Counted from the stretch's first letter, positions 54,201-63,380 are shown. The stretch is DNA of 64,000 bases from Symbiodinium natans (GCA_905221605.1 CAJNDS010002663.1:1-64000), one strand, 5' to 3'. A program made the numbers and translations. Notes: generated by a model not told the origin, from the letters alone.

Positions 54201-57200
54201 CAAGACAGATTCTGCTGTCCTCCTCTTAAGCTACAGAAGGGGTAGGTTGCCGTTGATGGCAGGATCGGGACCGCATTGCCATGGAGCAGCGGGAAGCGAG
54301 CGCCGCGTTCTCGACACCTCGAGCTCCGAGTGTTTCTTGTGGATGGACTTGGGATTATCTGCGCCGCCATTTTGACGTGTAGCCTGCGAGATGTTCAGTC
54401 ATCACTTCTGCTTCAAAAGGGTCCATCCACTACCCTAGTCTCGCAGCCGAAGTTGCGAAATTGGACGAAGACAGGCAGCACAGCCAGCGAATGGCCTTCT
54501 CTTGCCCTGAGCCGATTGGAAAGATGATAGCCGAAGAAGACCCTAAGACCATTCTAGAACAAATCCAAGTACAGACGCGCGAAGCCAACCAAGCGTCCGC
54601 GATGCCAGAAAGTGCCGACACGGGGTTATGCAAGCAACAAGACCTGCAGGATGTGCGATGTTCTTGGGTGCTGTCCGATGTTACTGCCTAATTCTGCACG
54701 GTGGCGCGAGCGATGCGTGCACCGCGGAAACACCGAGAGCGTCGTCCCAGGGCGTCCCAGGGCCGACGCTTGAGTGCGCACGGTGTGTAGGCGAAAGCAT
54801 AGCAAAGTTAGCAAAGCACAAACCCTAAGAACCAAAACTAAAGCCCCATAACGAAACCTGCGGGGAAACTTTGTGGCAAAGAGGTCTCGATCAGCAACCT
54901 GCGGACAGAGGCGCGAGGGGCTGTGGAATTTTTAGCCGCCTTGAACCCGTGTAGCCTCTGAAAAAGGCTGAGACGATGAAGCGGGAGGTGACGCTTCTGA
55001 AGGCGGATCGAGAAATGGCGGACGGAACGAGAGGGCGATATGCCATATTCTCGGGCCATGTCCCAGGCCGAGCGGAAGGAGCGGGAGGTGACGCTGCGCG
55101 ACAAGGAGATGGAGATCGGGGCGCATAAACTCAAGGCACCTCTCGCACTTTGAGAAAAGCGAATCTTCTGCTTCAAGGCTTCAAGTGCTTCCCTTGTTAC
55201 TTCTCGCTAGGTGCAAACGCTCAAGAAGTTCAAGCATGTGCTGGACTATCGCTTGCGAGAGGCGCGCAGGTTATGGTTTACTTGCAATGCACTTTCTGCG
55301 AGTTTCGCAGTGGGGAGCCGAGCCGCCGATGCCCGAACTAATGCAGGTTCGCCATCAGGTTCGCCATAGTTGTGGGGGAGTTTGGCGGTTCAGACGCTTA
55401 AGACGGTTAAGATGGTAAAGTGAAAGGTCAGGGGTTTGCCGGGGATGAGCTCAGGGAGTTCTGAGGGCCCGAGGGAAGCTTGTGACGGCCATCGCGCCGC
55501 TTTTTGTTTGCGGGTCGTGGATTGTTGGGGCCCTCTGCCAGGTCACGGAGTCATTAAAGCCCAAAGAGGACATGATCGCGCAGCTTCACTTGCCTCATGG
55601 CCGCAGTGTGTTGCAGTGACATGCTGCTTTTTTGCTCTGGTCCTGGACACCAGATTCCTTGAAGCCCTTGTCGAGAATCTTCGGGTGATACGCTTTGGGA
55701 GACACTCTCCCGCTCTGTTTTTTTCGGGTGTCTCCGTGAGTGTCCTTGTCGGGAAGAGCGCCAGGCAGCTTTCGGCTCTGGAGGAGGAGTTTGAGCGTCA
55801 GCTGGAGATCCAGAAGCAGATGGTGCCGCTGCCTCCACAAAACCCCCCAGAGCCCATGATATGGACCACGGAGACCCTGCCGTGCCAGGAGAGCGCGCTG
55901 GAAGCGAAATCTGCTCAGGTGGCCCAGCTTACTGCCGAGGACGGAGGGACGTGGCACAGGGTACCTGGGTTGCGACGAGCATCGATGCTGGGAGCTGCAG
56001 GCCGAGAAGCAGAAGGAGATCCTGAAACAGCCCAGGGCTGATCTGAGCCAAGCTCCGCCTCGTTTTGCACTTCTGCCAAAAGCATCTGTAAAAAAATCCC
56101 CCGGGTTCTGCAGGCGTGAGAGGACCATCTTCCGCTATTCAGCAGACCTGCTGGAGCTGGCTGCTGACCAGGCCTTGGGGTCTGCTTGGGGCCAGCGGGT
56201 CCTTCAAGCAAAACCTTGAAGCTTCAGGGCCTACAGTAGGCAGTTCTCATGAGAGTGCAGGTTTCACAAGGCCTGAGAAGCGGACTTTGCTGATGTGTGG
56301 TTTGGGGCGGCTGCAAAGGCTTAATGATCACTCCAAAATCCATGCGATAATTCAACGCACTTCAGTGGGAATCTATCAGGTCTTGAGTCCACCGGCTGCT
56401 CTTTCGATAGACGAGTTTGTGCTCTTTGCTCTTCCTTCCTCTCCTTTCCTCTTCTTTCCCCTTCGAATGCTTCTTGATTTTCCCGAACACGTGCAGACCG
56501 GTCCGTGGAGACCGGTCGAGACCGGTCCGTGGAGACCAGTCAGGGATGACACAGACGCAGCAAGCAGCAGCAAGCAGCAGCATCCGCTTGCTAACTCCGT
56601 GTACTCCGCCTGCTCCCGCTTATTCGCCAAGGCGGCTTCAGTTTTAGGCCGTCCAGCCCGAATATCGCGCTGCTAGTTCTGCGACCTCCGCAGCGGTCAA
56701 GAAGCTGAAGAATCTGCACTCCGCCATCTTCGGCTCTCAGGACATACGAAACTGGCACATTGGGCTCAAGAAGCTCTGGCGTGACCACGTGAACCCTGAG
56801 ACTTTCAAGAAGGACCCGACCAACTCTAGTGCTTAGATGGCGCTTAGACTCCACAAGAGTCGTAGCCGCAGCTGCAGGACGAGGAGCACAGCCTTCCGAT
56901 GCAGGAGCTGGGCCGGCAGATTCAGGCGAGGACGGGCAGCAAAATTGTTCAAGAAAGAAAAGACTTGTGACGTATGTGTGACACGAAGAAAGAAGCACTC
57001 AGGTTAACAGAGATACGAGTTCAAGGGCAAAACCTTACAGCTCCTTCGTGCGTTGGGTTCATTGTCTCGACTCCTCAGCAATTTTGCAGCAAACAGGTGG
57101 CGGTGGGTGCTCTGGTGCCCACCAGCCGCTCAGGAAACCCTCCTGTTGCTAAATATGTATTTAATGGGCGGGCAATAGTTTTAAGCTTCCTCTTGACAAG

Positions 57201-59180
57201 CATCTGACACTATGCTATACGCATCCGCTCTGCGTCCAGTAGCACAGCCTCGATCAGCAGTCTGCCGGCCAGCAGAACAGTACTTTGCACGACTTCGTAG
57301 CATGTAGCGGATGACCCTCTTGGGCAATGTTGTCGCCAATGACGTCCTTATTTCAAGCGTGCTGTCGGTTCTCACTGGTCCAGACCTTGCCCGTCTGGAG
57401 ATGGTGAGTGCCAGCATACTTGCAGAGCTAACGGCTTTGCATCATTGGGTGAAGTACTTCCAGCGCATGTCCCACGTGCGCTTAGCTGGAGGCTGCCTGA
57501 TGGTGCTCTCGGAGTGCGGACCACAACGGAGCGGCATAAAGGCGCTGTTGTGTAAACTGGCATCCATGGCAACTTCCGGAGAAGACGACGCCTCTCTTCC
57601 CGAGCACGTGGCACCGGTAGTTCTAGGGTCTTTATCGGACGCGCAGAAGCTTGAAAAGAAGCTACTGGCGGCTGAGCAGAAGGCTAGACTAGCCAGGAAC
57701 GACGGGCTCGCGACGACCGGTGCTTTGATCAGGTGCTTCCAGTTTACGGACGGGAGTGTGAGCACACCAATCTCCTTTCACCTAAACTCCCAGAGATACA
57801 TGCTTCAGCTGGGCTGGACCACATCCGATGATGTGGTGCTGAAAGTGGCGGTGGATCCGCCCAGTGATCCTGACTTAGAGACACAGCCCCTGCTGTCCAT
57901 CAGCATCTCAACGATTGGCGCAGGTCCATGTTTCGCTTCTCGTGATTCCATCGTCACTCCAGATGAGCGCTGGTGCAGCATCAATGGCATTTGCACGCTG
58001 CTTTCCAGCCATGAACTCATGAACAGCCTCATCGCTGGACTTTGGTGCGTTGTGTGCATAAGTCACCACCCGGACGATGCGCCACAGCCGCGGTCGCGAC
58101 GTGCCACGAACATGTTGGAGAGCCTGTCACTTCAGCCTCTTGAAGCGGACTTGGCCTTTGAGCTTTAAGAACTTTGAAGCTGAATTGGATCCGACTTCCT
58201 CTGAAGTTTTTCTTTCAGCGTTTGTGCCACAATGTGCAAACTTCAAACGCAGGATGCAGTTCATGAGCAGAATGGTTTCCTGATGTTTCCTGAGCAAAGC
58301 TGGCGCTGCCAGTTTTTCCCTGTCTACCTGGGCGGCAGCGTGATGGCCGAAAGGTACAACGCGCATGACCGTTTGGGGGTACCCACTTTCAAGGCATATT
58401 TTTGCATGAAAAGTGCAGAAAAGTGGATGTGTATAGAGCCGTTCTCCTTCCGCATGCAAGCAGCAAAAAAAGAGTCGAAAGAGCGAGAAGCATTGAGAAG
58501 GATTGAGAAGCTTAGAGCAAATGCTCTGAGTCGCAATGAGCACATCCGGGTCCAAACGCGCCAAACACTCGGAGCTCTCTTTAAGCAGTTCTCCCTACTA
58601 TCAGGTCATGGAGCGCAAGGCGTCCATGCTCGCACTCCGCAGCAAACGTGGCGAAGCCACCTGCAAGGCAGAGAGCTGGGCAGGTCTGCAGTTCCTGCCA
58701 ATTCCTGTAGTTCGTCTTCGCCTGAGCTTACAACTGTCCTTCGTCTTCTTGAGCACTTCATCTTTTGTGATTGTTACACAGCCACACAGCCTTGAGACCT
58801 CTCTGCAATACATCGTTCTTTTGTCACAAGCGTTCTAGAGGTTCTCTTCAGGCAATCAGCCGACCCGGATGAAGTCCCACTTTGTGGGGTTGTGGCCAGG
58901 CCGACACGCGCCGCAAGACGCAGGAAAACTCGCTGCTGATCCACGAGCTTGAGGAGACAGGGCCCCGCCTCGCTTGCCTTTGCTTTTTGCCTTTGCTTTG
59001 CCGCTTTTTGTTGCCCGGATTTGCTTAGGCTCCGCATTGAGAAGAAGTCCCTGCAAGTCCAAGTTCAGGAGAGATTTTTCGAACCTGCACCGCATCAACC
59101 GCAGAGCTCGTGATGCTGGTGCCCCAGGAGTTGGAGCTTCAAGTGAAGCTGGCCGAGCAAAAAGTGGAGCAGAAGCAGGT
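42226..59180 (+). CDS. CFAP57: Multi-exon CFAP57 (WDR65)-like ciliary WD40/coiled-coil gene
   Basis: More than 20 short + strand segments occur in the same order as the domains of CFAP57/WDR65. That axonemal protein has an N-terminal block of WD40 repeats and a long C-terminal coiled coil, and helps build inner dynein arms. WD-type segments lie between 42.7 and 51.5 kb and coiled-coil segments between 52.7 and 59.2 kb. The most diagnostic are VSIYELGP (42.8 kb), VFFVAVSFSD-like LHPFGFFVAVSFSD (47.8 kb), STRSLKKIATLRGH (50.0 kb), KKFKHVLDYRLREA (55.2 kb) and TQENSLLIHELEE (58.9 kb), each matching the family sequence as I remember it. Exons are tiny and introns often have poly-T tracts before the acceptor. 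The 5' end is uncertain: candidate first exons at 42226-42293 (VLHGFGSHGRNLRD) and 42440-42530 (HLLGDEATVLYAFPA). Two intronless ORFs sit inside introns. A dinoflagellate has flagella, so the gene is expected. Confidence 0.72.
42697..42834 (+). CDS. CFAP57: CFAP57-like exon: first clear WD segment
   Basis: After a TCTCAG acceptor the frame reads KAITACAASRSRAFLAV and then QVSIYELGPV, ending at CTTGCAG before GTGCGC. In the family this is the strand set ending in a TIYEL word near residue 100. Confidence 0.7.
42977..43041 (+). CDS. CFAP57: CFAP57-like exon: WD segment
   Basis: Behind CCACGCAG the frame reads ELNGRDGPVGQITAVAFSSA. The ITAVAFS strand is typical of a WD40 repeat's first strand and sits where the family has its SMAFSPD strand. 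Confidence 0.55.
43307..43480. repeat. TA/TG dinucleotide-rich microsatellite in an intron
   Basis: Alternating ATATGTATG, ACATATATACATA and finally (TG)n. It lies between two WD exons of the CFAP57-like gene. Confidence 0.85.
43490..43636 (+). CDS. CFAP57: CFAP57-like exon: WD segment
   Basis: The frame reads LRLAVASMGLHAQIIVLDWR and then LNEIISRF. The LDW word occupies the WD position of the repeat. The exon follows a TG/TA microsatellite in the preceding intron. Confidence 0.6.
43712..43800 (+). CDS. CFAP57: CFAP57-like exon: WD segment
   Basis: Preceded by a long poly-T tract and TTTTTCAAAG, the frame reads CDVLRIDFNPLDSDMMSGS. It matches the strand and turn of the next WD repeat (VSFSPQD in the family). 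Confidence 0.55.
45657..45748 (+). CDS. CFAP57: CFAP57-like exon: WD segment
   Basis: After GGTGCAG the frame reads PFINGFVVAGAKSQVAVWKL and then EQEENEA. This corresponds to the family's GFACSAGPGRVLLFEK region, directly before a charged loop. Confidence 0.65.
46980..47045 (+). CDS. CFAP57: CFAP57-like exon: WD segment
   Basis: The frame reads KRWVSRFEVWDYEAGRCEL, equivalent to the SIRLWNYET segment of the family, with the canonical W-D/N-Y turn. Confidence 0.55.
47785..47850 (+). CDS. CFAP57: CFAP57-like exon: WD segment
   Basis: The frame reads GLALHPFGFFVAVSFSDR, nearly the family's SLHPSGHFIVVGFADK strand pair. A following segment at 47964-48045 (KLSASLKLFSELHVKPATE) fits the next part of the same repeat. 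Together they are the last pieces upstream of the nested methyltransferase ORF. Confidence 0.7.
48325..48338 (+). other. Probable relic of the dinoflagellate spliced leader
   Basis: CAGTTTGGGTCAAG matches 12 of the last 14 bases of the dinoflagellate spliced leader (ending CATTTTGGCTCAAG). It lies 20 bp upstream of the ATG of an intronless ORF. Such relics arise when a trans-spliced mRNA is reverse-transcribed and reinserted. The upper 8 bases of the leader are not conserved here. Confidence 0.5.
48359..49807 (+). CDS. BMT5/DUF2431-like Rossmann methyltransferase-like protein, intronless retrogene
   Basis: This 482-aa ORF begins MAEDTTEAAPPASSKKALVV and has the VVGDETF glycine/acid turn at residues 19-25, followed by a helix and a TACSAL strand. 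This is the N-terminal layout of DUF2431 proteins (yeast Bmt5, a 25S rRNA uridine-N3 methyltransferase). A later FDELIFILPG strand takes the place of the family's FDxIxFNFPH, and a helix-strand LLKGESDLHIVWPEE follows. The FNFPH word itself is lost, so activity is uncertain. The C-terminal part adds a YCPLTKIATPTAEKMRLH segment that looks like a small Cys/His motif, then an acidic run and a Lys/Gly/Ser-rich tail of ~50 residues, typical of nucleolar RNA-binding tails. No introns are seen, unlike the surrounding gene. ATG 48359 is preferred over upstream alternatives because of the leader relic just before it. Confidence 0.65.
   Translation: MAEDTTEAAPPASSKKALVVGDETFVYTAALQEAYPDVEFTACSALSTQNITSKEANPFPPVLKGRVKHMQNPLFLGKAYPAAGFDELIFILPGLSFLVPKELGTSDRPLYAYRLHHFVFHLLRSTKVLLKGESDLHIVWPEETSLMSSPCGAAGIELVPLLRFLGCKQQPEAKYSIDTLKAESINPVIFGTVQSELPEWLQGMQMLRFTVDTAPIKVPLSVALQLHPDLELVGLRERSSVQGVEAPADTASLKAQLLHEAVARKARLKEMYGPHEGEAPSSFDLVREAPAPDPESLLSVPMEVFMISFDDVPHFANCMRFQVLEDQPPISHAAIDVLDPRLPTRVARPAPVVPPAPMPPPVVAVKKRSRPKEEEWGEMKFYCPLTKIATPTAEKMRLHMEGELYKQFAAKDPNWDTSDDKKDLLFDLEEEEAKRARKDKGKGDKGGKGKGGKSKGKDGKSKDGKSKGGGKSKGKGGGKSRY
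49890..50070 (+). CDS. CFAP57: CFAP57-like exons flanking a tiny intron
   Basis: The segment at about 49890-49945 reads LAFGNGTPACAMR (family: SFSNGGHLFAAVN). A CCCTGCCAG acceptor at 50003 then leads into SKLIMVFSTRSLKKIATLRGH (family: VIHVYTTTSLENISSLKGH), which ends before GGAGG. The two are in different frames, so an intron of only about 55-60 bp is implied. Confidence 0.7.
50138..50341 (+). CDS. CFAP57: CFAP57-like exons: WD segments
   Basis: After TTTGCTGCAG the frame reads VASMAFDPLDRTLVTLG (50138-50195). After GCTGGTGCAG at 50256 another reads SSWELNAGEDGKVCEWSTEN and continues to 50341. The second carries the D-G-x-V-x-E-W end of a WD repeat. A further exon-like segment at 50605-50780 (VYPENDSEDAEDYFFSIWLE) is unassigned. 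Confidence 0.65.
50862..50935 (+). CDS. CFAP57: CFAP57-like exon: WD segment
   Basis: Behind AAGTCAG the frame reads VSILAGDRSGNLRAFCGLTG, fitting the family's MMFVGTSVGTIRAMKYPL repeat end. Confidence 0.6.
51415..51485 (+). CDS. CFAP57: CFAP57-like exon: last WD segment
   Basis: The frame reads LGLHSDAITAVCISADGH and runs into a GGTGAG donor. It corresponds to the last WD repeat (YQAHAGPITKMLLTFDD in the family). Confidence 0.65.
52752..52870 (+). CDS. CFAP57: CFAP57-like exon: coiled coil
   Basis: After CCTTCCAG the frame reads QHSQAYDKRMRADAESYDAL and continues EAARAEDAERFEQA, a clear heptad-type helix at the start of the coiled-coil half. Another helical piece lies at 52044-52095 (KAQIEEDAARLQSN). 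Confidence 0.55.
53325..53470. repeat. ATAC/GTATAT microsatellite in an intron
   Basis: About 145 bp of ATACATAGATACATG turning into GTATATGTATATGTAGATG units. It sits between coiled-coil exons. Confidence 0.85.
53989..54057 (+). CDS. CFAP57: CFAP57-like exon: coiled coil
   Basis: Behind TGTGCCAG the frame reads ELEQQHLVEYKLKKDQDMLM, a charged heptad segment. A longer poly-T tract precedes it in the intron. Confidence 0.5.
54964..55137 (+). CDS. CFAP57: CFAP57-like exons: coiled coil
   Basis: Two adjacent pieces read ETMKREVTLLKADREMA (about 54970-55022) and AERKEREVTLRDKEMEIGAH (about 55070-55130). The second fits the family's [20 protein letters not shown], and is followed by the highly diagnostic exon at 55.21 kb. 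Confidence 0.65.
55212..55272 (+). CDS. CFAP57: CFAP57-like exon: diagnostic KFKxVLDYRLxE motif
   Basis: After TCTCGCTAG the frame reads VQTLKKFKHVLDYRLREARR. The family has KFKFVLDYKIKELKKQI at this point of the coiled coil, so this short exon is the strongest single link to CFAP57. Confidence 0.8.
55541..55850 (+). CDS. CFAP57: CFAP57-like exons: coiled coil after the diagnostic motif
   Basis: After CTGCCAG the frame reads VTESLKPKEDMIAQLH (family: IEPRENEIRVMKEQ). After GCGCCAG a second piece, about 55765-55850, reads LSALEEEFERQLEIQKQM (family: MEAELENFHKQNTQLEL). A further helical piece (LEAKSAQVAQLTAE) begins about 55898. Confidence 0.65.
56668..56967 (+). CDS. CFAP57: CFAP57-like exons: late coiled coil
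   Basis: 56694-56835 reads KKLKNLHSAIFGSQDIRNWH and continues GLKKLWRDHVNPETFKK. This matches the spacing of the family's RFKTDLHNCV...LKEKVRGLFEKYV block. 56868-56967 reads LQDEEHSLPMQELGRQIQA. The stop codons seen after each are probably in introns. Confidence 0.6.
57311..58168 (+). CDS. F-box-like ORF, intronless, between CFAP57-like exons
   Basis: ATG 57311 opens a 285-aa frame. Residues about 10-45 (VLISSVLSVLTGPDLARLEM and a following Trp) have the F-box spacing of hydrophobics: a Leu/Val-rich first helix, then a Leu-Arg/Ala turn and a late Trp. F-boxes bind Skp1 in SCF ubiquitin ligases. The remainder has a charged helix (DAQKLEKKLLAAEQKARLAR, about 115-135) and a beta-rich C-terminal region without a recognised repeat. 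No homologue is named. Flanking exons at 56.9 and 58.6 kb continue the CFAP57-like coiled coil, so this ORF appears to be nested in one of its introns. No spliced-leader relic was seen upstream. Confidence 0.6.
   Translation: MTLLGNVVANDVLISSVLSVLTGPDLARLEMVSASILAELTALHHWVKYFQRMSHVRLAGGCLMVLSECGPQRSGIKALLCKLASMATSGEDDASLPEHVAPVVLGSLSDAQKLEKKLLAAEQKARLARNDGLATTGALIRCFQFTDGSVSTPISFHLNSQRYMLQLGWTTSDDVVLKVAVDPPSDPDLETQPLLSISISTIGAGPCFASRDSIVTPDERWCSINGICTLLSSHELMNSLIAGLWCVVCISHHPDDAPQPRSRRATNMLESLSLQPLEADLAFEL
58603..58957 (+). CDS. CFAP57: CFAP57-like exons downstream of the nested ORF
   Basis: After CTATCAG the frame reads VMERKASMLALRSKRGEA (about 58605-58660; family: HLERNLATLKKKVVKEGE). At 58898-58957 a frame reads ADTRRKTQENSLLIHELEE (family: [20 protein letters not shown]). 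Their order matches the family C-terminus and places them after the F-box-like ORF. Confidence 0.65.
59027..59180 (+). CDS. CFAP57: CFAP57-like terminal exons
   Basis: 59027-59072 reads LRIEKKSLQVQVQ (family: LRRELKFTRSQVYDLE). 59103-59180 reads LMLVPQELELQVKLAEQKVE, close in kind to the family's final EMQRLEIQRLRDQIQEQEQ helix. The stop codon of the gene was not located. Confidence 0.5.
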
Positions 59181-62100
59181 CTCGGGGGTGGCACTGCACT
59201 GGCACTGCAGCACTGCAGTGGCACTTGTGTCACTTGTAGGCCACTTATATTCGCCGTCTGTATCTTTTGGTATTCTTTTTGCAGGGCTTCTCACTGCAGC
59301 AGGTCCAGAAAGCCTTGCCATCCACAGGAAAACCTCAGCACCGCCGGCTGTGTCCACTGACACGGGCATCGCAAGTCGTTGCGAGACTTCGCACCGAAGT
59401 CTCTGGATCGTGCCGATCGTGCCAGGCTGGAACGGAGCCAGAGCCACAGCAAGGGAGTGCCGCAGGCTCGGATGGATGGAGTTTTGACATGTTGGACGTA
59501 GGAGTTGAAGCGAATTCAAGTGGTTGCTTTTTGGTTGGGACAGTCCCCAGAGAGCATGTAGTAACGGCCTCGGGTTGCCAGGCCGCTCAGGGCCTCTTCG
59601 AAGAGGCACAGGGTTTGTGAGCTGCTTCTGTTTAACTCCGCTTTGAGCTCCTTGGTTTCTTGCATTTTTTCTCCCAGGCTCCGGCCATTCACCGAGGGCC
59701 CAAAGGGAGCAAGCTGAGCAAGCCAGTGAAGTCGCATGAAGCCAGTGCCCACCATAAGTCCCAGGAGGAGCCTTGCACTCAGCTCTGAAGTTTCCCAGAG
59801 GCTTCTTAGGGGTTCGAAAGAGGAGAAGCGCGGTCGAAGCGGAGTCTACCGAGGCTGCGGCTGGCGCGGCAGCTTCGCAAGCAGGCGGAGCAGAAGGAGC
59901 AGCAGCGCCATCATCAGAGGCCCCTGATAAAGAGTGCTTGTGAGACTCTGACACTGTTTGGTGGCTACGAGTAGAAGCTACGTTTTCTGAGGGTGCGAGA
60001 AGAGCTTGTACCCCAGGAGCAGTTGCCTCAGCGCTTTGTCCACCTCAGGGGAGGTCGGCTCACGTGGTCACGACGTGGTCTCTGTGCAGGCTGGACAACC
60101 TCATGAAGCGAAAGGCGGAGGAGGAGCTGCACAAGCCCGGGCCCAACTGCACCCCAAAGCACGGGAGTGGGAGGGCATGGGAGCGCGTGGGAGCGCGTGG
60201 AGCGCGTGGATGCTAGGTCCACCGGCTCAGTGGGCGACTCCCACTCCTCAGTTTCAAGTGGGCCTCCAGTGGGCAAGGCGCTGTCAGCTGCAGGAGCCTC
60301 AGAGCTTTTTTGAAAATTTTCCTCTTTTTCTTCTGTGAGGGGCAGCGCCTGCCGTTTTTAGACCAAGGTGCGGTTCCACCAGTCAAAGTCTCCCATGGGA
60401 TCGGTGGACTCCATGAACTCCTGAACCGCAAGCTGGGCTGCGAGGGGCCCTTCAAGTTTCAGTCTCACCCTCATGTTAACGTACCGGATTGTACAGCTCA
60501 GAGCTCCTGGAGGGCGGACTGGCAAAGTTTAAGACTTTGCCGAAAGAGCACCGCCTTCTAAGCAGCCGTCATGAATTTGTGTGTGAGCCACACAGAACAA
60601 TGTCATGAGTCATGTCTTCGGGGGCTCGGCACTTCCCTTTTGGGTTTGTTTGCCCATTCAACCTCGTCCCGCATGTTCCTAAACAATGAAATTGGGACCC
60701 AGGCAGGCCAAGGACGTCAACGGCCGCAGGAAGTGAGGATGAGAGGATGGCCCCCAGTCTTTTCCGTACTGCCCAACAATCCAACACAACTGAGTGCATC
60801 GCTAGTTCATCTCTGAACAGGCTCAACATGGCTCAACATCAACAAAGGCGAACGTTGTGCCACCTTCGGGGAGACCATATGAGACCATCCGAAGGGCGGA
60901 GGATGTAGCCGCAATGTAGCCTGTGGAGGTCGAAGATGTCAGTACCTGCAGAGGTTCTTGAGCAGATGCGGCGATGGAGCGCGCCGGCAACCTTGGCTGT
61001 TGAGGTCCACTAAGCCAGTGCTAAATGATGGGTGCTGAGGAGGTGAGCCTGGAGGAAGATGTTGTGAGTTCTGTAGCGCCTGCCCAGTCGTGGGCAACCG
61101 GTCGGAGGATGTTCCTCCTTTGTGAAGGACAGGACTCTGCCCTTCGGACCCTTGGACAAAGCTGGAGGCACATATAACCATATCCAAACCAAAGGCAAAA
61201 CAGAACTACCCCCCCACCCCCCCCCCCCCGCCACATCCGAACAGAGCAAGATCGCATTGACAGCCATGCCAGCTGTGCCGGCCATGCATGCATCCGGCTT
61301 CCATGAGTGTTGTAGTATTGTTTGGGAGGGGATGTGCAGAGGCAACATTGTTATGCGATGTTGGTTGACCAATCTTTAGACATCACAATCTTCGATGAGG
61401 ACGGACTGTCACACACTGTGATTTTTTTCAGCAGGCAACGAGCTAGAGCCTCTTGAGAGCACACTCGCGATATCTCGCTGCACGGGGTCCACCAGTGCCA
61501 ACTGGATATATGTACCCGGCAACATTCCGGGAGACCTCGTATGAGCAATGATGGGCTGCTTCGCTCGGCGCGTGAACTGGCAGGCGAACCTTACAAACCT
61601 TGGGGGGGGGAAGCTCTGAATTCGGGGAAGTTCGCAACTGCCTGCCAGGCCTACATTCCTTGCTTCCTCCTCCAGGCCATTTCGTTGCTTTGAGTCGGCT
61701 GAAGGGTCGTCCTCAGCTTTTTTTGACAGCTCGTCAATTTAGATTGGACGTCTTCTCTGCGAGATGTCTTTGTGCCGCGTTCTTTCACAGCAGGAACGAG
61801 CGAAGCCCAACAGTTTGCAGTGCAAAAGCTGCTATCCTTGTCACAGGCGGCTGCTGTCAGCGCGATAGGCGGGCACTTGTTTTCTAGAAAACACTTGTTT
61901 ATCGTGGATTGTTGGGTTGGCAGGCAGCGAGAGGGAGTTCAGCTCCATTTCATGTGGTGCTGATTACACGCTGGCTGTCACAACCGTGTGGTGCTCAACA
62001 CAGGAACGCTCTGGCCCCTAGGGGTTTAGGGACATCCCTGCAAACCAAGGATGGGACTCCAATAACATGGGGCTTCCCCTTGAGCGAACGGCCGAAGGCG

Positions 62101-63370
62101 CTGAGAGCATTGCAGAATTGCATGCTTGCATGAAGTGTCTGGAAGAGCTTTTCCGCTTTTGGCCAACAGTCCAGCAATGGACGCAGCAATTGGCAGCGCA
62201 TGCCCTCTACGGTCACCGCTCTCGTAGTCGTACAGTTCAGCCTTACTCAGTGAGCCCCAAGCTCCGAACCCTACTCATGAGACTCACTAGATTCTAAATC
62301 TCAAAACCAGCACAGTCGGCTCTGCCAGCGAAGCCTAAGATGGCATGGCGTTCTGCGCAGAATGCCTGGAAGGGGCTCGGGCAAAGATCCAGGAGCTCCT
62401 GTGGCTTGCCTGTGTCAGGACGTAGCAGGTTTGGTCAGGATGTACCCCTGTTTAAACAAGAGAAAACAACAGACACGGATGGACACGCGTCTCAGAGTCT
62501 CATGACTGACTGAGGGTGGCAGTTGGGCTTTCCGGCATCGCGCAGGCATCCCCTTCATGCGAAGTGTTGCCGCGCCAAATTCTTGAATGACTTGACTGGA
62601 AGGGCAGAAGAGTTGAAGCAGCACACCGGATGTACATGAAGCGTGTAATGAGTGTAATGTTGAAGAGTTGACGCGGGCGCAAGTGGTGTGCAAAGAAGCA
62701 TCGAGGCGACGCACCATGACTTGCTCGAGCTGGTTACGGAGCTGGAAAGCATCCAGGATGGTGCTTATCACTGTTTATCCCAAATTGCACCCGGATTCCT
62801 GAACGCAAGGCAATGCACACGAGCCGTGATCATCAGGAGAGCCGGGTGTCAGTCGACCAGGTTCTCCTTGCAGACCTCATACGTAGCTTGGCATTTCGCT
62901 CGGTGCACTATCCCTTGCCTGGTTCGCAAGGTTTCCAAGAGCTTTCCAAGTCACAGCATATGCACACCCTCAGGACTCGAGCCTGCTAGCCATGGTAATC
63001 TCTGGCCCCGAAACCCTCACTAAACCCCCAAACCTAAAACCTACGAAGCCTTCTGTGCCCTTTGAGGCAAGTACGACTCCCAGATGCCAAGCCGACCCCA
63101 TCACAGACTACACGTCCCTGCCGTGCGCTGTAAGGAACATGTTCTGTTTTGTAGATTTTAAAGTACACTCTTCTCAGCTCCTGGTCTACTCCTCGCCCAT
63201 CTCCCGAACCCTCAACCCCAGAGTGAGTATCTTCACAGAAGCCCCAGAGTATTTCCAGAGAATCTCTGGAGTGCGCCCAACCCCAGAGAATTCCTGGAGT
63301 GTTTAGGGTGTCAGGGTGGAGTGCTTCTTGAGTTTACTTCGGGGTTCTCATGCACACCCCCCCCCCCCCG
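59181..63370. other. No gene assigned; scattered exon-like segments
   Basis: Short coding-like pieces include RLDNLMKRKAEEELHKPG (about 60091-60145) and AESIAELHACMKCLEELFRF (about 62098-62160). An ADYTLAVTTV/DGTPITWG pair (61962-62075) recalls RCC1-type repeats. Low complexity includes a GCACTGCACTGG duplication at 59190-59225 and poly-C runs at 61210-61230. None can be joined into a gene. Confidence 0.35.
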
Positions 63371-63380
63371 GCCATTCTCA

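Noticed and set aside
58232-58795. + strand ORF of 187 codons after the F-box-like ORF
   Set aside because: It overlaps a CFAP57-like exon read in another frame (58605-58660); the lysine-rich middle might be coding but no family is recognised.
61909-62133. RCC1-like repeat fragments
   Set aside because: Only two short words (ADYTLAVT and DGTPITWG) fit and they are in different frames; not enough to call a gene.
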